Numbered from the stretch's first letter, positions 1 to 7,930 are shown. The stretch is DNA of 10,298 bases from Jimgerdemannia flammicorona (GCA_003990745.1 RBNI01007448.1:1-10298); one strand, 5' to 3'. Numbers and translations are program-made. Notes: generated from the sequence alone by a model not told the origin.

Positions 1-15
1 AAAAAAAAAAAAAAA
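1..15 (+). repeat. A-homopolymer interrupting the chromodomain
   Basis: Fifteen A residues open the window and directly abut the chromodomain reading frame on the minus strand, right after its K-(stop)-K-G motif, where a chromodomain should continue for about 20 more residues. The simplest reading is the end of a poly(A) tail of a plus-strand retroposon inserted here, like the nested element at 1823-3042. The element body and the left target-site duplication lie outside the window, so this is inference. Confidence 0.4.
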
Positions 16-92
16 CCTTTCTATTTGACAAGATACTCAGGGTGGTTCTTGTGGCCATATTTGTTGAGGATTTGTTCAACTTTATATTCTTC
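16..92 (-). pseudogene. Chromodomain at the integrase C-terminus, truncated
   Basis: The minus frame contains YKVEQILNK, then a short basic/polar stretch, then EYLVK-stop-KG. This matches the start and middle of a chromodomain, where the stop (TAG) occupies the place of the conserved Trp of the aromatic cage, explained by a single G-to-A change. In chromoviruses this module follows the GPY/F region and binds methylated histone tails to target integration. The domain is cut at position 15 by an A-run, so its C-terminal helix is missing. It is in the same frame as the GPY/F module and the integrase core. Confidence 0.8.
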
Positions 93-460
93 TTGGTCAT
101 TAATAATAACAGGTACAGGTGGTTCCATGGTTCAGTTTGGAAATAGCTCATCATCATTTTCATTATATTGCTTGAGATGTTGGACATTAAAGACTGAGTG
201 AATCCTAATGGTGTCTGATAGAGCTAATTTGTAAGAAGTAGAAGAGACTTGTGCAATGATTTCAAATGGTCCAATAAACTTGCTGTTCAGTTTTGTAGAT
301 GGTCTGTACTTGAGGTTATCAAATCAGTATCCTTGGATGTCTAGTAGGACTTTTTCTTCAATATCAAAAGGTTCTTCTCAGCAGTGTTGGCCAACATACT
401 GTAACTATTGTTCCTGAGCTCATGATAAATTCCAGATTGTGATTTCGCTTAGATTGTGTA
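93..460 (-). pseudogene. Integrase C-terminal GPY/F module and linker
   Basis: The minus frame reads a KVLLDIQGY segment, then KLNSKFIGPFEI, then a segment ending HSVFNVQHLKQY. These are the hallmarks of the GPY/F module of Ty3/gypsy integrases, including the G-P-F signature and the following beta-strand core, which helps integrase form multimers and bind DNA. An acidic linker (NENDDELFP) leads into the chromodomain. Stops interrupt the frame near 340, 385 and 420 and at the end of the linker, each explicable as Arg, Trp or Gln codons changed by C-to-T or G-to-A. The module is in frame with the integrase core upstream. Confidence 0.85.
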
Positions 461-1436
461 TTCAGAGCAGGAATTCTTCAACAGCTTTGATTATAGAGAG
501 TTTATCAGTAGTTTGGATAAGTATTAGAGAGGTGTTTGGGTTTTGTCCAGTGTTGGTGAAGAATGGGGTCATTCCAAGAGAGGCTTGCTTGCTATTGTTA
601 TAAGCAAACTCAACTGTGGTGAGGTGTTCATGCCAATCATCTTGTCTATAGGAAATATAGTTCCTTAGTATTTGTTCTAGCATTTGGTTCATTCTTTCAG
701 TTTGGCCATCAGTTTCAGAGTGAAAGGCTGTGGATAGTGCAAATTTGGTTCCAAGGTGTGCATGGAGGGCTTTCTAAAAATGGCTGGTGAATTTTGGGTC
801 TTGGTCACTAACAATGATCTTAGGAAGACTGTAAAAGTAGAAGATATTGTCAAACAAGAGCATAGCTATATCTGGTGCTGTTGTGGTAGTAGTAGTTAGT
901 ATAAAGTAGGCTTGTTTACTGAGATAATCTATAAAGACAACAATTGCATCTTTCCCATCTTGGTTCAGGGTAGTTGTACAATGAAGTCTATGGAGATTTG
1001 TTCCTAATTAGCAGATGGTACTGGGATAGAGTGGAGTAGACCAGGTTTTGCTAGTGTTAAGGACTTGTTCCATTGGCAGGCATTACAGGAAGTGATGTAG
1101 ATCTTTAGCTAATCTGCCATGTGGGGCCAATAGAAGTTCTAGGAGATAACTTTATAGCATTTGTCAAATCCTAAATTTCCAGCTGTAGGGGCATCATGAT
1201 ATTCAAATAGGATAGTTCTTCGGAGGTCATGGTTATTTGGAATATACAATCTGTCCTTATAGTAGATTGCATTGGCCTTGAGTTGGTATTGGTTGTACTG
1301 GGTATGCCTGTCAGCATTATCACTAGTTAGAATTTCTCAGAGTATTTGAGCTTCTTTATCATCAGCACTTGTTATGATAATTTGTTCCATGATAGAGTTT
1401 GTAACCAAGGTGAGAGTTTTGATAACTTCTTCAATT
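461..1436 (-). pseudogene. Integrase (zinc-binding and DDE core), frameshifted
   Basis: This part would insert the cDNA into host DNA. The N-terminal zinc domain shows HDAPTAGN, where the second zinc-binding His reads Asn, then CNAC (1087-1076). The catalytic core shows the first Asp in SIDF (986-988), the second in VSDQDPKF (Asp at 804-806) and the Glu in TDGQTERMNQ (696-698). The spacing between the last two is 35 residues, the classical DD35E arrangement, so all three catalytic residues survive. A one-base shift near 965 separates the first Asp from the other two. In-frame stops lie near 1338, 1140 and 1010 and in the SHF-stop-KAL segment near 770, at positions where Arg, Gln or Trp would be expected. 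The longest intact stretch is 692-462. Confidence 0.92.
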
Positions 1437-1822
1437 AGTGGTCTGGAGATTGCATCAGCAACAATATTTTCCTTATCAGGGTAATATTGGATTTTATAGT
1501 CAAAGTTGGTAAGGACTTTCATCCATCTGGCTTGCTTTCAGGAAAGGGTAGTCTGGGTCTTGATATTGTCTAATGACTTGTGGTTGATCAATAAGATAAA
1601 GTATGCTCCTTCTAGATATGGGTACCATTTGATCAGGATGTCTACAATGGCTAATATTTCCTTCTTATGAGTTGTATAGTTAATTTCAGCATTATTGAAC
1701 TTTTGAGAGTAATAGGTTACAGAGTGTCCTTCTTGCATAAGTATTGCTCCAAGGGCTAGGTCAGAGGCATCAGTAGTAACTTCATATGATAGGGCAGAGT
1801 TTTCTACTTGTAGTACTAGAGT
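1437..1822 (-). pseudogene. RNase H domain, downstream part after the nested insertion
   Basis: RNase H removes the RNA strand during reverse transcription. Visible on the minus strand are TTDASDLALGAIL (first catalytic Asp), YTTHKKEILAIV (catalytic Glu), LINHKSL (1600-1580), where the family has Asp before HKSL but this copy has Asn at 1583-1585, and VADAISRP near 1460-1440 (final Asp region). The Asp-to-Asn change fits GAC to AAC in a CpG context. One in-frame TGA near 1535 separates two open stretches (1738-1538 and 1522-1337) and fits a CGA codon. The start of this domain was severed from the RT by the retroposon at 1823-3042 and continues on the other side at 3056. Confidence 0.9.
1810..1822. 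repeat. Target-site duplication, left copy (13 bp)
   Basis: The sequence gtagtactagagt occurs here and again at 3043-3055, flanking the nested retroposon exactly. Removing the insert with one copy rejoins the RNase H reading frame of the chromovirus, which confirms it as a duplicated target. Confidence 0.9.

Positions 1823-1823
<1 letters not shown>

Positions 1824-1855
<32 letters not shown>
1824..1855 (-). repeat. Poly(A) tail of the nested retroposon (32 nt)
   Basis: An uninterrupted run of 32 T on the plus strand is the 3' poly(A) tail of the minus-strand retroposon. It sits one base inside the left target-site duplication. A pure run of this length suggests a fairly recent insertion. 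Confidence 0.9.
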
Positions 1856-1859
<4 letters not shown>

Positions 1860-1879
1860 GACTCATAGTCCTGCAGATT

Positions 1880-1885
1880 TTTATT
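1880..1885 (-). promoter_or_regulatory. AATAAA polyadenylation signal
   Basis: On the minus strand AATAAA lies 24 nt before the poly(A) tail, the usual distance for cleavage and polyadenylation of a Pol II transcript. It supports a Pol II transcript as the source RNA. Confidence 0.65.
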
Positions 1886-2282
1886 GGAAGGGAACCTAGA
1901 TTATATAGGCCAAAACCATCCCCCACCATCTACCAAATAATATTCCCCCATTAATCTAGGCTACTAAATTGTCCAGTAGTCCCACTGCTCTAGCTATACC
2001 TGTCAAACACTAGCTATATTGACCCCCACAATATAGACCAGACTTGTCTGCTCACCAGGGCTAGATCATTGTTTACACATGAGAGCACACTTATATATCA
2101 GATCTAGCAGCACCAGGACTGAATAAAGAATAGCCCCCCAAACCCCAAAAGAAAGCCCAAGGAAAAGAAAAAACCCCCCAACCAACCAACAGAGAGCAAA
2201 GTGGATTCAAAGCAGGTGAGTAAAGGACTTACATGCAGAACCTTCCACAAAGAACTTACACATGGGCTAGGGCCAGAAAAGA

Positions 2283-2347
2283 CTCCACTCTCACTTCCCA
2301 AGCCTGTGGGCCTCGATCACATTGCCATGTCAGCTCCCAGTTCTAGT
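2283..2347. repeat. Internal duplication in the retroposon, copy 1
   Basis: This segment, starting ctccactctcacttcccaag and ending near cagctcccagttctagt, is repeated in degenerate form at 2371-2429. The cores align at an offset of 82 nt, and copy 1 has a short insertion near its start. The offset is not a multiple of three, which argues against a conserved repeated protein. Confidence 0.75.
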
Positions 2348-2370
2348 CAGATACTACCAAATGAGGAAAA

Positions 2371-2429
2371 CTCCACTCCCCAAGTCTGTGGATCTTGATC
2401 GTGTTACCATGTCAGCTCCCGGTTCCAGT
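2371..2429. repeat. Internal duplication in the retroposon, copy 2
   Basis: Second copy of the direct repeat seen at 2283-2347, sharing the ccaag-ctgtgg-gat and ccatgtcagctccc blocks. Most differences between copies are C/T or G/A. Confidence 0.75.
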
Positions 2430-3042
2430 TGGGTACAGCCAGGACACTGGCCCCTGCACCACCCCACCCCCTACCAGCCAATCAAAAGGCCCCACCAAAA
2501 TATTATCTGCCCCAGCCCTGATGACTGCCCCCAGCCTGGTACCTCACTGGTTCACTGTTATTGCCCATCCTCCTATCTGTGATGGCCATCTCCCCTCCCA
2601 TCTCGACAACACCCAAAAAACAGTCACCTATACCAGAACTGCACTCACCAGGAAGCTCGCCAAAGCCAGAGGGCCCCACTACAGACACTGAGGACTTGCA
2701 GGTAACCTATCTGAGCACTTGATGCCCAAGGTCAGCTGACTCCCTATGTAGCCCAAGACACACCAAGACAGCACCTTGTTGGTGATGGCAAAAGGAAGAA
2801 GGTGCCACACCAAAATGGATATACTCCAGATATAGCTGAAGACACCAGAAACTGTGAAAAAGTGAAGAAGACACTGATCTGACACTGATAAAGGGGCAAC
2901 TCATCACCATTGCCCTCCTCCCACTATGCCCATGCAGGCACAGCAAACCAACCCAAGGTAGAGGGGATAATAATAGGGGAAAGGGGACTCAGAAGGTTGC
3001 CTACCAAACCTTGTGACCAGCAAGATAGCAGAGAAAGGAGCA

Positions 3043-3055
3043 GTAGTACTAGAGT
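3043..3055. repeat. Target-site duplication, right copy (13 bp)
   Basis: Perfect copy of the 13-bp sequence at 1810-1822, marking the 5' end of the minus-strand retroposon. Confidence 0.9.
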
Positions 3056-4040
3056 AATTATCATAGCATCCTTTAGTGCTTGAAAGGTGGTATCTTACGC
3101 AGGTCCCCAATTTATAAGATTGTTGAAGTCTTTTTCTTGTTTCATGGTTCAGGGCTATTCTTCTTTCTTGCTGTGCTTGATCATTTGGGTAAGGGCAGTA
3201 GTAATTTTGGTAAAGTTGATAACAAATCATCTGTAATAGTTTGCTAATCCCAGGAATAACTGAAGGTCTTTCAGCTCTTGGGTCTGGGCCAATTCTTGAT
3301 TGTGGAGATTTTGCTGGGGTCTACTTTAATTCCATTCAGTGTGACAATGTATTTAAGAAATTAAATTTCCTTCAGAAGGAATTCTCATTTGCTAAGTTTT
3401 GCAAAGAGTCAGTTTTCTCAGAGTTTCAGTAGTACTAGTTCAAGGTGTTCAAGATGTTCCTCTAGGGTTTTGCTGAAGACTAGGATGTTGTTGATATAGA
3501 CAATAATGAATTTGTCTAGGTATGGATGCAGGATAGTATTCATTAGGGTCTGGAAGGTTGCTAGAGTATTGGTTAAGCCAAAAGACATAACCAGGAACTT
3601 GAAGTGTCCATAGTGAGTTCAGAAGACTGTCTTATAGATGTCTTCTTCTTTCATGGTAATCTGCCAGTAACCATTTTGTAGGTCAAAAGAGCTCATGAAT
3701 TGTAGGTTGGTAAGCCTATCAAATATTTCATCGATTCTGAGTAGTGGGTAACAGTTCTTGATGGTCTGTTCATTAAGGTCTTGGTAATCAATACACATTT
3801 GCAGGTCCCCTCCTTTCTTGACAATAAAGAGAACTGGTGCACCATAGGGTGATATACTGGGTCTGATGAATCCTTATTCTAAGAGTTCATCGATTTCTTT
3901 CTTGAGTGTATTGATTTCTCTTGTAGACATATAGTAGATTGACTTGAATACTGGCTTGGTATCTGGGATGGTCTTGGTGGCATGGTCTACTGCTCATTTA
4001 GAAGGTAGGCATTTTAGGAGTTTCTTTGGAAATATGTCTC
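3056..4040 (-). pseudogene. Reverse transcriptase and start of RNase H, YxDD box mutated
   Basis: The RT would copy the element RNA into cDNA. The minus frame from about 4040 reads, in order, GFIRPSISPYGAPVLF, the CIDYQDLN motif, SSFDLQNGYWQI with the first catalytic Asp, [10 protein letters not shown], and [10 protein letters not shown]. In the last motif both Asp residues of the YxDD box read Asn (3487-3492), so the enzyme would be inactive. The frame then shifts by one base near 3295 and continues through a connection segment (LFLGLANYYR) to the retroposon junction at 3055. About nine stops lie in the palm/thumb frame, and four more follow. One of the latter, in NYYR-stop-F near 3230, fits a CGA codon. 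The RT frame also differs from the upstream protease frame, with the shift near 4040. Confidence 0.93.
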
Positions 4041-4379
4041 AAAATTTCTAGAGTAGGGGTCTAACATAGTTGTTAACTTTGGAAACTCTTCTTCAGAGTT
4101 TTTGGGTTCTCCTTTGGATGGGCAGATGGAGATGGTAAAGAGAGGGCATTTCTTGGCCAATTTCTTAAGCTGTAGCTTATTGATGTGAGTAATCTTTGGT
4201 CCAGGGTTGCTAGAGCTGAGTGGGTCCTTTTCATCTTGTAGTTTGAAGTTGTGGCATCCTTTCTTAATGATCAGAGAATGGTTTACCCAATCAATCATGG
4301 AGTTCTCTTATTTCAACCATGGGGTTCTAAGAATGATTTCATTGTCAGAAAGTGGTACAATCTAGAGAATAACATGTAC
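4041..4379 (-). pseudogene. Protease-RT linker region
   Basis: This minus-strand stretch continues the protease frame down to a stop at 4016-4014 and is open from 4298 to 4014. It includes a WVNHSLIIKKG-like segment with ILRTPWL just before it, which resembles the C-terminal part of retropepsins and the linker leading to RT in Ty3/gypsy elements. The segment then becomes Ser/Pro/Lys-rich with no further motif I recognise. The ETYFQRNS end overlaps the start of the RT frame, so the change of frame occurs around 4040. Stops at about 4310, 4365 and 4380 interrupt it. Confidence 0.6.
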
Positions 4380-4664
4380 TTAGTAGTTACCAATTTGGAA
4401 GAGTAGTTTGTGGACTTCCTTGCTAATAACATGTGAGGTTCCATCAGCTATAGCAACTGCTTGAGTTTGTTGTACTGGAGAGGTGAAGACCTTGAGTCTG
4501 TTGACTATTTCTTCATTGATAAAGTTGCCTGAGGCACCACTGTCTATCATAATCTTGACAGGTGCTTGGTTGACAAAAGCTTGAAGTGTAAGCAGTTTGT
4601 CTGATCCAATGGTAGTGATTTTAGTTGTAGGAGCTTTCCTTCTGTTGGTTGTTCTTTGAGCCAA
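4380..4664 (-). pseudogene. Retropepsin-like aspartic protease
   Basis: The protease cuts the Gag-Pol polyprotein. The minus frame is open for 94 codons and shows APVKIMIDSGASGNFINEE, the D-S-G-A-S active-site motif with the catalytic Asp at 4542-4544 intact, followed by a hydrophobic segment with ADGT, as in retropepsin flaps. It shares its frame with Gag and the dUTPase upstream, so these were once one polyprotein. A stop follows at its end (about 4380), after which the frame continues into the linker. This is one of the least damaged parts of the element. Confidence 0.9.
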
Positions 4665-4810
4665 TTCATTGACATAAGAGAAGCAATTATCAATTATTTA
4701 GAAAGAGTACATTCCAATGCTATGGGGACATTGGCCACTTGGTACATATCCATCTTCAATTTTCTTGTAGAATTGTTCTTCTTTGTTCATGATAAGTTGG
4801 GCTGAGGCCT

Positions 4811-5195
4811 TGTTTGATGAGCTAAATCCTTTGGATCCTCAGATGGTGGGTAGTAGTTCAGGAACTTCCTTGACTATCAGAGTTGACTTGATTTTCTCAA
4901 ATAGGATCTGGGCAATACAGAAATCAATGGGGATCTTAAAGGGTATCCAACTATGATTTTAGATGAGGACGATAATTTCTCCTGTATAATCTTCATCAAT
5001 GACTCCTCCTTCTACTGTGAGTTCTTTTAATGCTAGACTGCTATGACAGCATATTCTTCCAATATATATTTTGGGGATTTGGATGCTGATTCCTGTGTAG
5101 ATATGCTTGACTTCTCAGTTGGAAACGGTTGCTTCTTTGGCTGCATACAGGTCATATCCAGCTGCCTTTTGACTTCCCTTAGTTGGGGCCTTAGC
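4811..5195 (-). pseudogene. dUTPase domain between zinc knuckle and protease
   Basis: dUTPase hydrolyses dUTP to dUMP and keeps uracil out of cDNA. All five trimeric-dUTPase motifs can be placed in order in one minus frame: motif 1 AGYDLYAA (about 5165-5140); motif 2 GRICCHSSLALK (about 5066-5031), with Cys/His where Arg is expected; motif 3 GVIDEDYTGEI (about 5006-4974), with the catalytic Asp at 4995-4997 kept; motif 4 IDFCIAQILFEK (about 4936-4900), where Cys replaces the usual Arg; and motif 5 GSKGFSSS (about 4835-4812), preceded by a stop. Every loss fits CGN or GGN codons hit by C-to-T or G-to-A. It shares its frame with Gag and the protease, so it was an in-frame fusion. Stops near 5118, 4957 and 4842 make it non-functional. 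dUTPases occur between gag and pro in some retroviruses and, as I recall, in basidiomycete Metaviridae. Confidence 0.9.
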
Positions 5196-5300
5196 CATTT
5201 GCCTTAGCTTGATAAAGTTCAGTATTCTGGTGGTCAGATTATTGAGGTGGTGCAGAGTAGTAACAGTTGCTCATGTTGTTGTTTGGAGTTTTTGATTGGA

Positions 5301-5342
5301 GCAGACACTGGCCATATGTCCTATCTTTCAGCAATAGAAGCA
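5301..5342 (-). pseudogene. Gag CCHC zinc knuckle (nucleocapsid)
   Basis: The minus frame reads CFYC-stop-KIGHMASVC, the C-x2-C-x4-H-x4-C zinc knuckle that binds genomic RNA in the particle. The first Cys codon is at 5342-5340 and the last at 5303-5301. The in-frame TGA at 5330-5328 most simply replaces an Arg codon. It marks the C-terminal end of Gag; about 105 nt downstream begins the dUTPase in the same frame. Confidence 0.85.
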
Positions 5343-6439
5343 TGCTCTACTTCTTCAAAGTTTGTTTCTTTCTCCTTTAGTAAGTTTCTTGAAGGTACTC
5401 AGCTAAGTGGGTTCATGATTTCTGGGTGTCTATGAGGTGGATGTTGAGGGAGCTCAGGATGCTTCATGCTTGGGTTCTTCTTTCTTAGTTCAAGTCTTTT
5501 CTTTATTGTTGAATTGTCTTTGGGGCAGAATTGGTCCAGCTGTTAGGATTTGCTTGACCATAGTCTTGATTCTTGCCAGGCACCATTGTTGGTAGTTACA
5601 ACTAACTAGGCATCCTTGTTCTCGGATTTTTCTTATAAGTCATTCAGGTAGTGCATCAAATAGATGGTCTGCTCTTGTACCATTTTGTGCTTCATCATTG
5701 GTAATATATCCTAGGCCAACAGTGTTCAAGAGTGACTCCAGTTTTGTATGGAAGGTTTCAAATTCTTCTTTACCATATATATTGAATTTGAGATTATAGA
5801 GTTTGACTTGGGATTCAGCAATCATAGTTTCACTGTAGTATTGAGCAATCATGAGTTGTTTGAGTCTAGGGGCTGTAGGATGGGCCCTATATCCTGGGGC
5901 ATTATTTGCTATATTCTAGGCTACTACTGCAGGTTGGGTGTCCCATGTGAGGGGTTTTTCAGAAAGGGTTCACCACCATTCTTCAGTGAGTCCTCAGAAG
6001 AATATAACAACTTGACAGACATAAGCTGTGGTAGTAGTGAAGAGTTGTTCTAGAGTGTGGTCTTGATTGTTTGTTAGAAGATAGTCAGCAACTCGCTCAT
6101 TGGTCCATTGATTGGCTTCAAAGTTGGTGTCAACTACACTAATAAAGCTTTGGACTTCTTGTATAGTACTATTGAAGGTAGGTAGGCTCAGATTTTTTGT
6201 AGGTTGGGTCTGTTCAGCTAAGGTAGTAATGGTTGCTACCATTATTACTACCTGGGCTATGAGGTCTAGAATCTGTTGATTCACCATATTGTTTACTGGA
6301 AGTGGTTGAACTACTGGTAGTGGTATTACTGATACTACTTGAGGTACTGGTGCAGAGTGTGATGGATTCTTTGGGTCTGTATAAGTTGCTGGAGTAATAG
6401 TTATGGGTCTGGAGTAAGGGCTTGATAGATAGCTATTTA
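5343..6439 (-). pseudogene. Gag capsid region
   Basis: The capsid protein would build the virus-like particle. The frame is open from about 6439 to 5994 and again at 5852-5640. A Pro/Val-rich leader (PVPQVVSVIPLPVVQPLP) is followed by NLSLPTFNSTIQEVQSFI, typical of the start of a Ty3/gypsy capsid fold, and then by WTNERVADYLL. The later part has LYNLKFNIYGKEEFETF and LLNTVGLGYITNDEA, which fits the C-terminal half of retrotransposon Gag. Stops at about 5993, 5970, 5915 and 5640 and several beyond break it. The first in-frame Met is at 6287, but the frame is open upstream, so translation may have begun in the preceding frame (7501-6440) with a shift near 6450. Confidence 0.75.
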
Positions 6440-7501
6440 TTACTGTGTAGGTATATTCTGTCCTGATGGAGGTATGTCTCCTTCAGTAGTATATCTGAGA
6501 TCAAATTCACTGAGATACTCCTCCTCCTCTTCAGTTTAGTCCCTATGTAGTTGGGTTTGCTCAGCATTGAAGTAGACAGAATTAGTTATATATCTGATTT
6601 CAGATAGACTTAATTCAAAATCAAGTTCTGGTTCAGTATTGATTTCAGATTCAGGTAGAACTATAGTAGAGCCTGCTTCTGGTTCGAGGTCAGATTGTTG
6701 ATGAAGGGTTTCTCTTGCTTCTTCCTTAAGAATATGGTGGGCCTTACTGTTCTGGAATTGGTAATATAATGCAGTCTTGGTTCTGGTATGGTGAAAGTCA
6801 GTAGAGTTGAGCCACTTGGCTACAGAGGCTTGGGCTTCATGAAGAACTAAGGCTAGAAAGACTGCTACTAGTTATCCTAGATTACTCAGATTTATGGAGC
6901 TGACAAAACTCTTGTTGAGAAGAGTAAAGAAGGATTCTATAAGACCTTCTTCATCTTGACTTGCAGGGTATAGCGCAAGGAGTTCAGTAAATAGAGTTTT
7001 GCCTATCTGCTGATTTAATCAGAGTACTTCTTTCTTTGAATGAAGTTTGTACCACTTGTTGCAAGTATAGAGGTCAAATTGTTCTTATATGTCAGGTTCA
7101 ATTCTCTCCAAATTGTCAGATAGTTCAGGATAAATTCCAGTTCAGAGGTTGGGCTTTATACTAACTTGTAGGAATTCTCAGAGGGGTTTGTAGCAGGGTG
7201 AGGAAGCATCTTGAAGCAGAATTGGATTGTAAACTACTGATACCAAGTTGAAAGAGGGTTACTTGTTAGGGTAATTATTATGTAGTTCTGAATGAGTTCT
7301 CTGGAAGTTCTGGATATTCTAGAAGACCATTTTCTTATGGTCAAGATCAATTTCATATAGAATATATTCTCTATACTTATTGATTTCAAGATCAGATTAA
7401 TATCTCAACTAAAGTCCTTTTTCAGACTAGTTCTGGATATTCAGAATTTTCCATATTTCAGGAAGTTTAAGAAACTAAGACCAGCTTAGTTGAATTGGCA
7501 T
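6440..7501 (-). pseudogene. Unrecognised N-terminal frame upstream of Gag
   Basis: One minus frame runs from an ATG at 7501 to tandem TAA codons at 6442-6437, about 353 codons, without any frame change but with about twelve internal stops. The encoded sequence is protein-like, with segments such as KWLNSTDFHHTRTKTALYYQ and EARETLHQQ, and then an acidic tail (EPELDFEL, TEEEEEYLSEFDL). I recognise no family. The stops fall where Gln, Arg or Trp would be natural, as expected for transition-only decay. It lies where 5' accessory sequence or an extended Gag N-terminus would be in a Ty3/gypsy element. Gag is in a different frame (shifted by one near 6450), so this is either a separate first ORF or the front of a long Gag broken by an indel. 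Confidence 0.6.
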
Positions 7502-7734
7502 ATCACTACAGACAATACCTAATTAGGAAATTTTGTGATAGAGTTAGGAGTAGAACCTAATGGGGAGTAGATTTACTTAAGAGTGGTTTGTGGGTTATTA
7601 AATAGGTTTATTTGCTATTCATGATATTGCTATACTAGGAGTAGTTGTGTGAGGGATATTGTGGGGAAGTGTTCAGGAATGTTCTTGTGTGTTTGAGTCT
7701 TTAAGTCTGAGATTCTGAGATCTGGGGGAGGGGG

Positions 7735-7742
7735 TATTTATA
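7735..7742 (-). promoter_or_regulatory. TATA box for the minus-strand element
   Basis: TATAAATA on the minus strand is followed by a C-rich tract and lies about 235 nt before the ATG at 7501. It is a good candidate for the chromovirus promoter. Confidence 0.5.
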
Positions 7743-7798
7743 CTAGTGAGGGACTATCTGGACTATGCTAGATATGGATATAGTACTTAGTACCTTGC

Positions 7799-7905
7799 TG
7801 AGTCAGAATGCAGTTACATAGTACAAGTGTAATCTGATATGTCAAGAGATTATCTGACTGCTGAGTCAGTTCACAGTTACATCATACAAGACTAATCTAA
7901 CTATG
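7799..7905. repeat. Two degenerate repeats with TGAGTCA (A and B)
   Basis: Two units begin GCTGAGTCA (TGAGTCA at 7799-7805 and 7862-7868), 63 bp apart, and continue with CAGTTACAT and ATACAAG or GTACAAG and then a TAATCT block. TGAGTCA is the classical bZIP (Gcn4/AP-1-type) binding sequence. Related units recur at 8091 and 8122. Confidence 0.6.
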
Positions 7906-7920
7906 CTATGACTGCTAAGC

Positions 7921-7928
7921 TATTTATA
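7921..7928 (-). promoter_or_regulatory. Second TATAAATA motif, minus strand
   Basis: A second TATAAATA lies 186 bp upstream of the one at 7735 on the minus strand, just after the inverted C-terminal fragment. It may be an alternative promoter or chance in AT-rich DNA. Confidence 0.25.
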
Positions 7929-7930
7929 GA

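Larger units (their letters stand above)
1823..3042 (-). mobile_element. Nested poly(A) retroposon (about 1.2 kb), family not recognised
   Basis: This insert lies in the RNase H coding region and carries the signs of target-primed reverse transcription: a perfect 13-bp target-site duplication, a 32-nt T-run at the left end (the poly(A) tail of a minus-strand element), and an AATAAA signal 24 nt before the tail. The body shows no RT, endonuclease or other known domain in any frame, and no convincing Pol III A or B box. The longest open frames are below 110 codons and are G/C-bias artefacts or shadows. It could be a 5'-truncated LINE-like element keeping only its 3' part, a large SINE-like non-autonomous element, or a retrocopy of a Pol II transcript; AATAAA plus poly(A) suits the last two best. 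It keeps about five CpG in 1.2 kb, more per kb than the host element, which fits later insertion. Confidence 0.85.

Noticed and set aside
2104..2946. Several 60-80 codon frames inside the nested retroposon
   Set aside because: Low-complexity or biased composition, no motif, no conservation of frame across the internal duplication, and several overlap on both strands.
1823..3042. tRNA- or 5S-derived SINE head in the retroposon
   Set aside because: No sequence close to a Pol III A box followed by a B box was found near the 5' end, and the AATAAA signal points to Pol II.
2904..3230. Minus 108-codon open frame across the retroposon 5' junction
   Set aside because: It is an out-of-frame reading of the RT/RNase H connection that runs by chance into the inserted sequence across the target-site duplication.
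7237..7246. TTGGTATCAG on the minus strand as a tRNA primer-binding site
   Set aside because: It lies inside the N-terminal coding frame (7501-6440), about 255 nt past its ATG, with protein-like sequence on both sides. A primer-binding site should precede the coding region.
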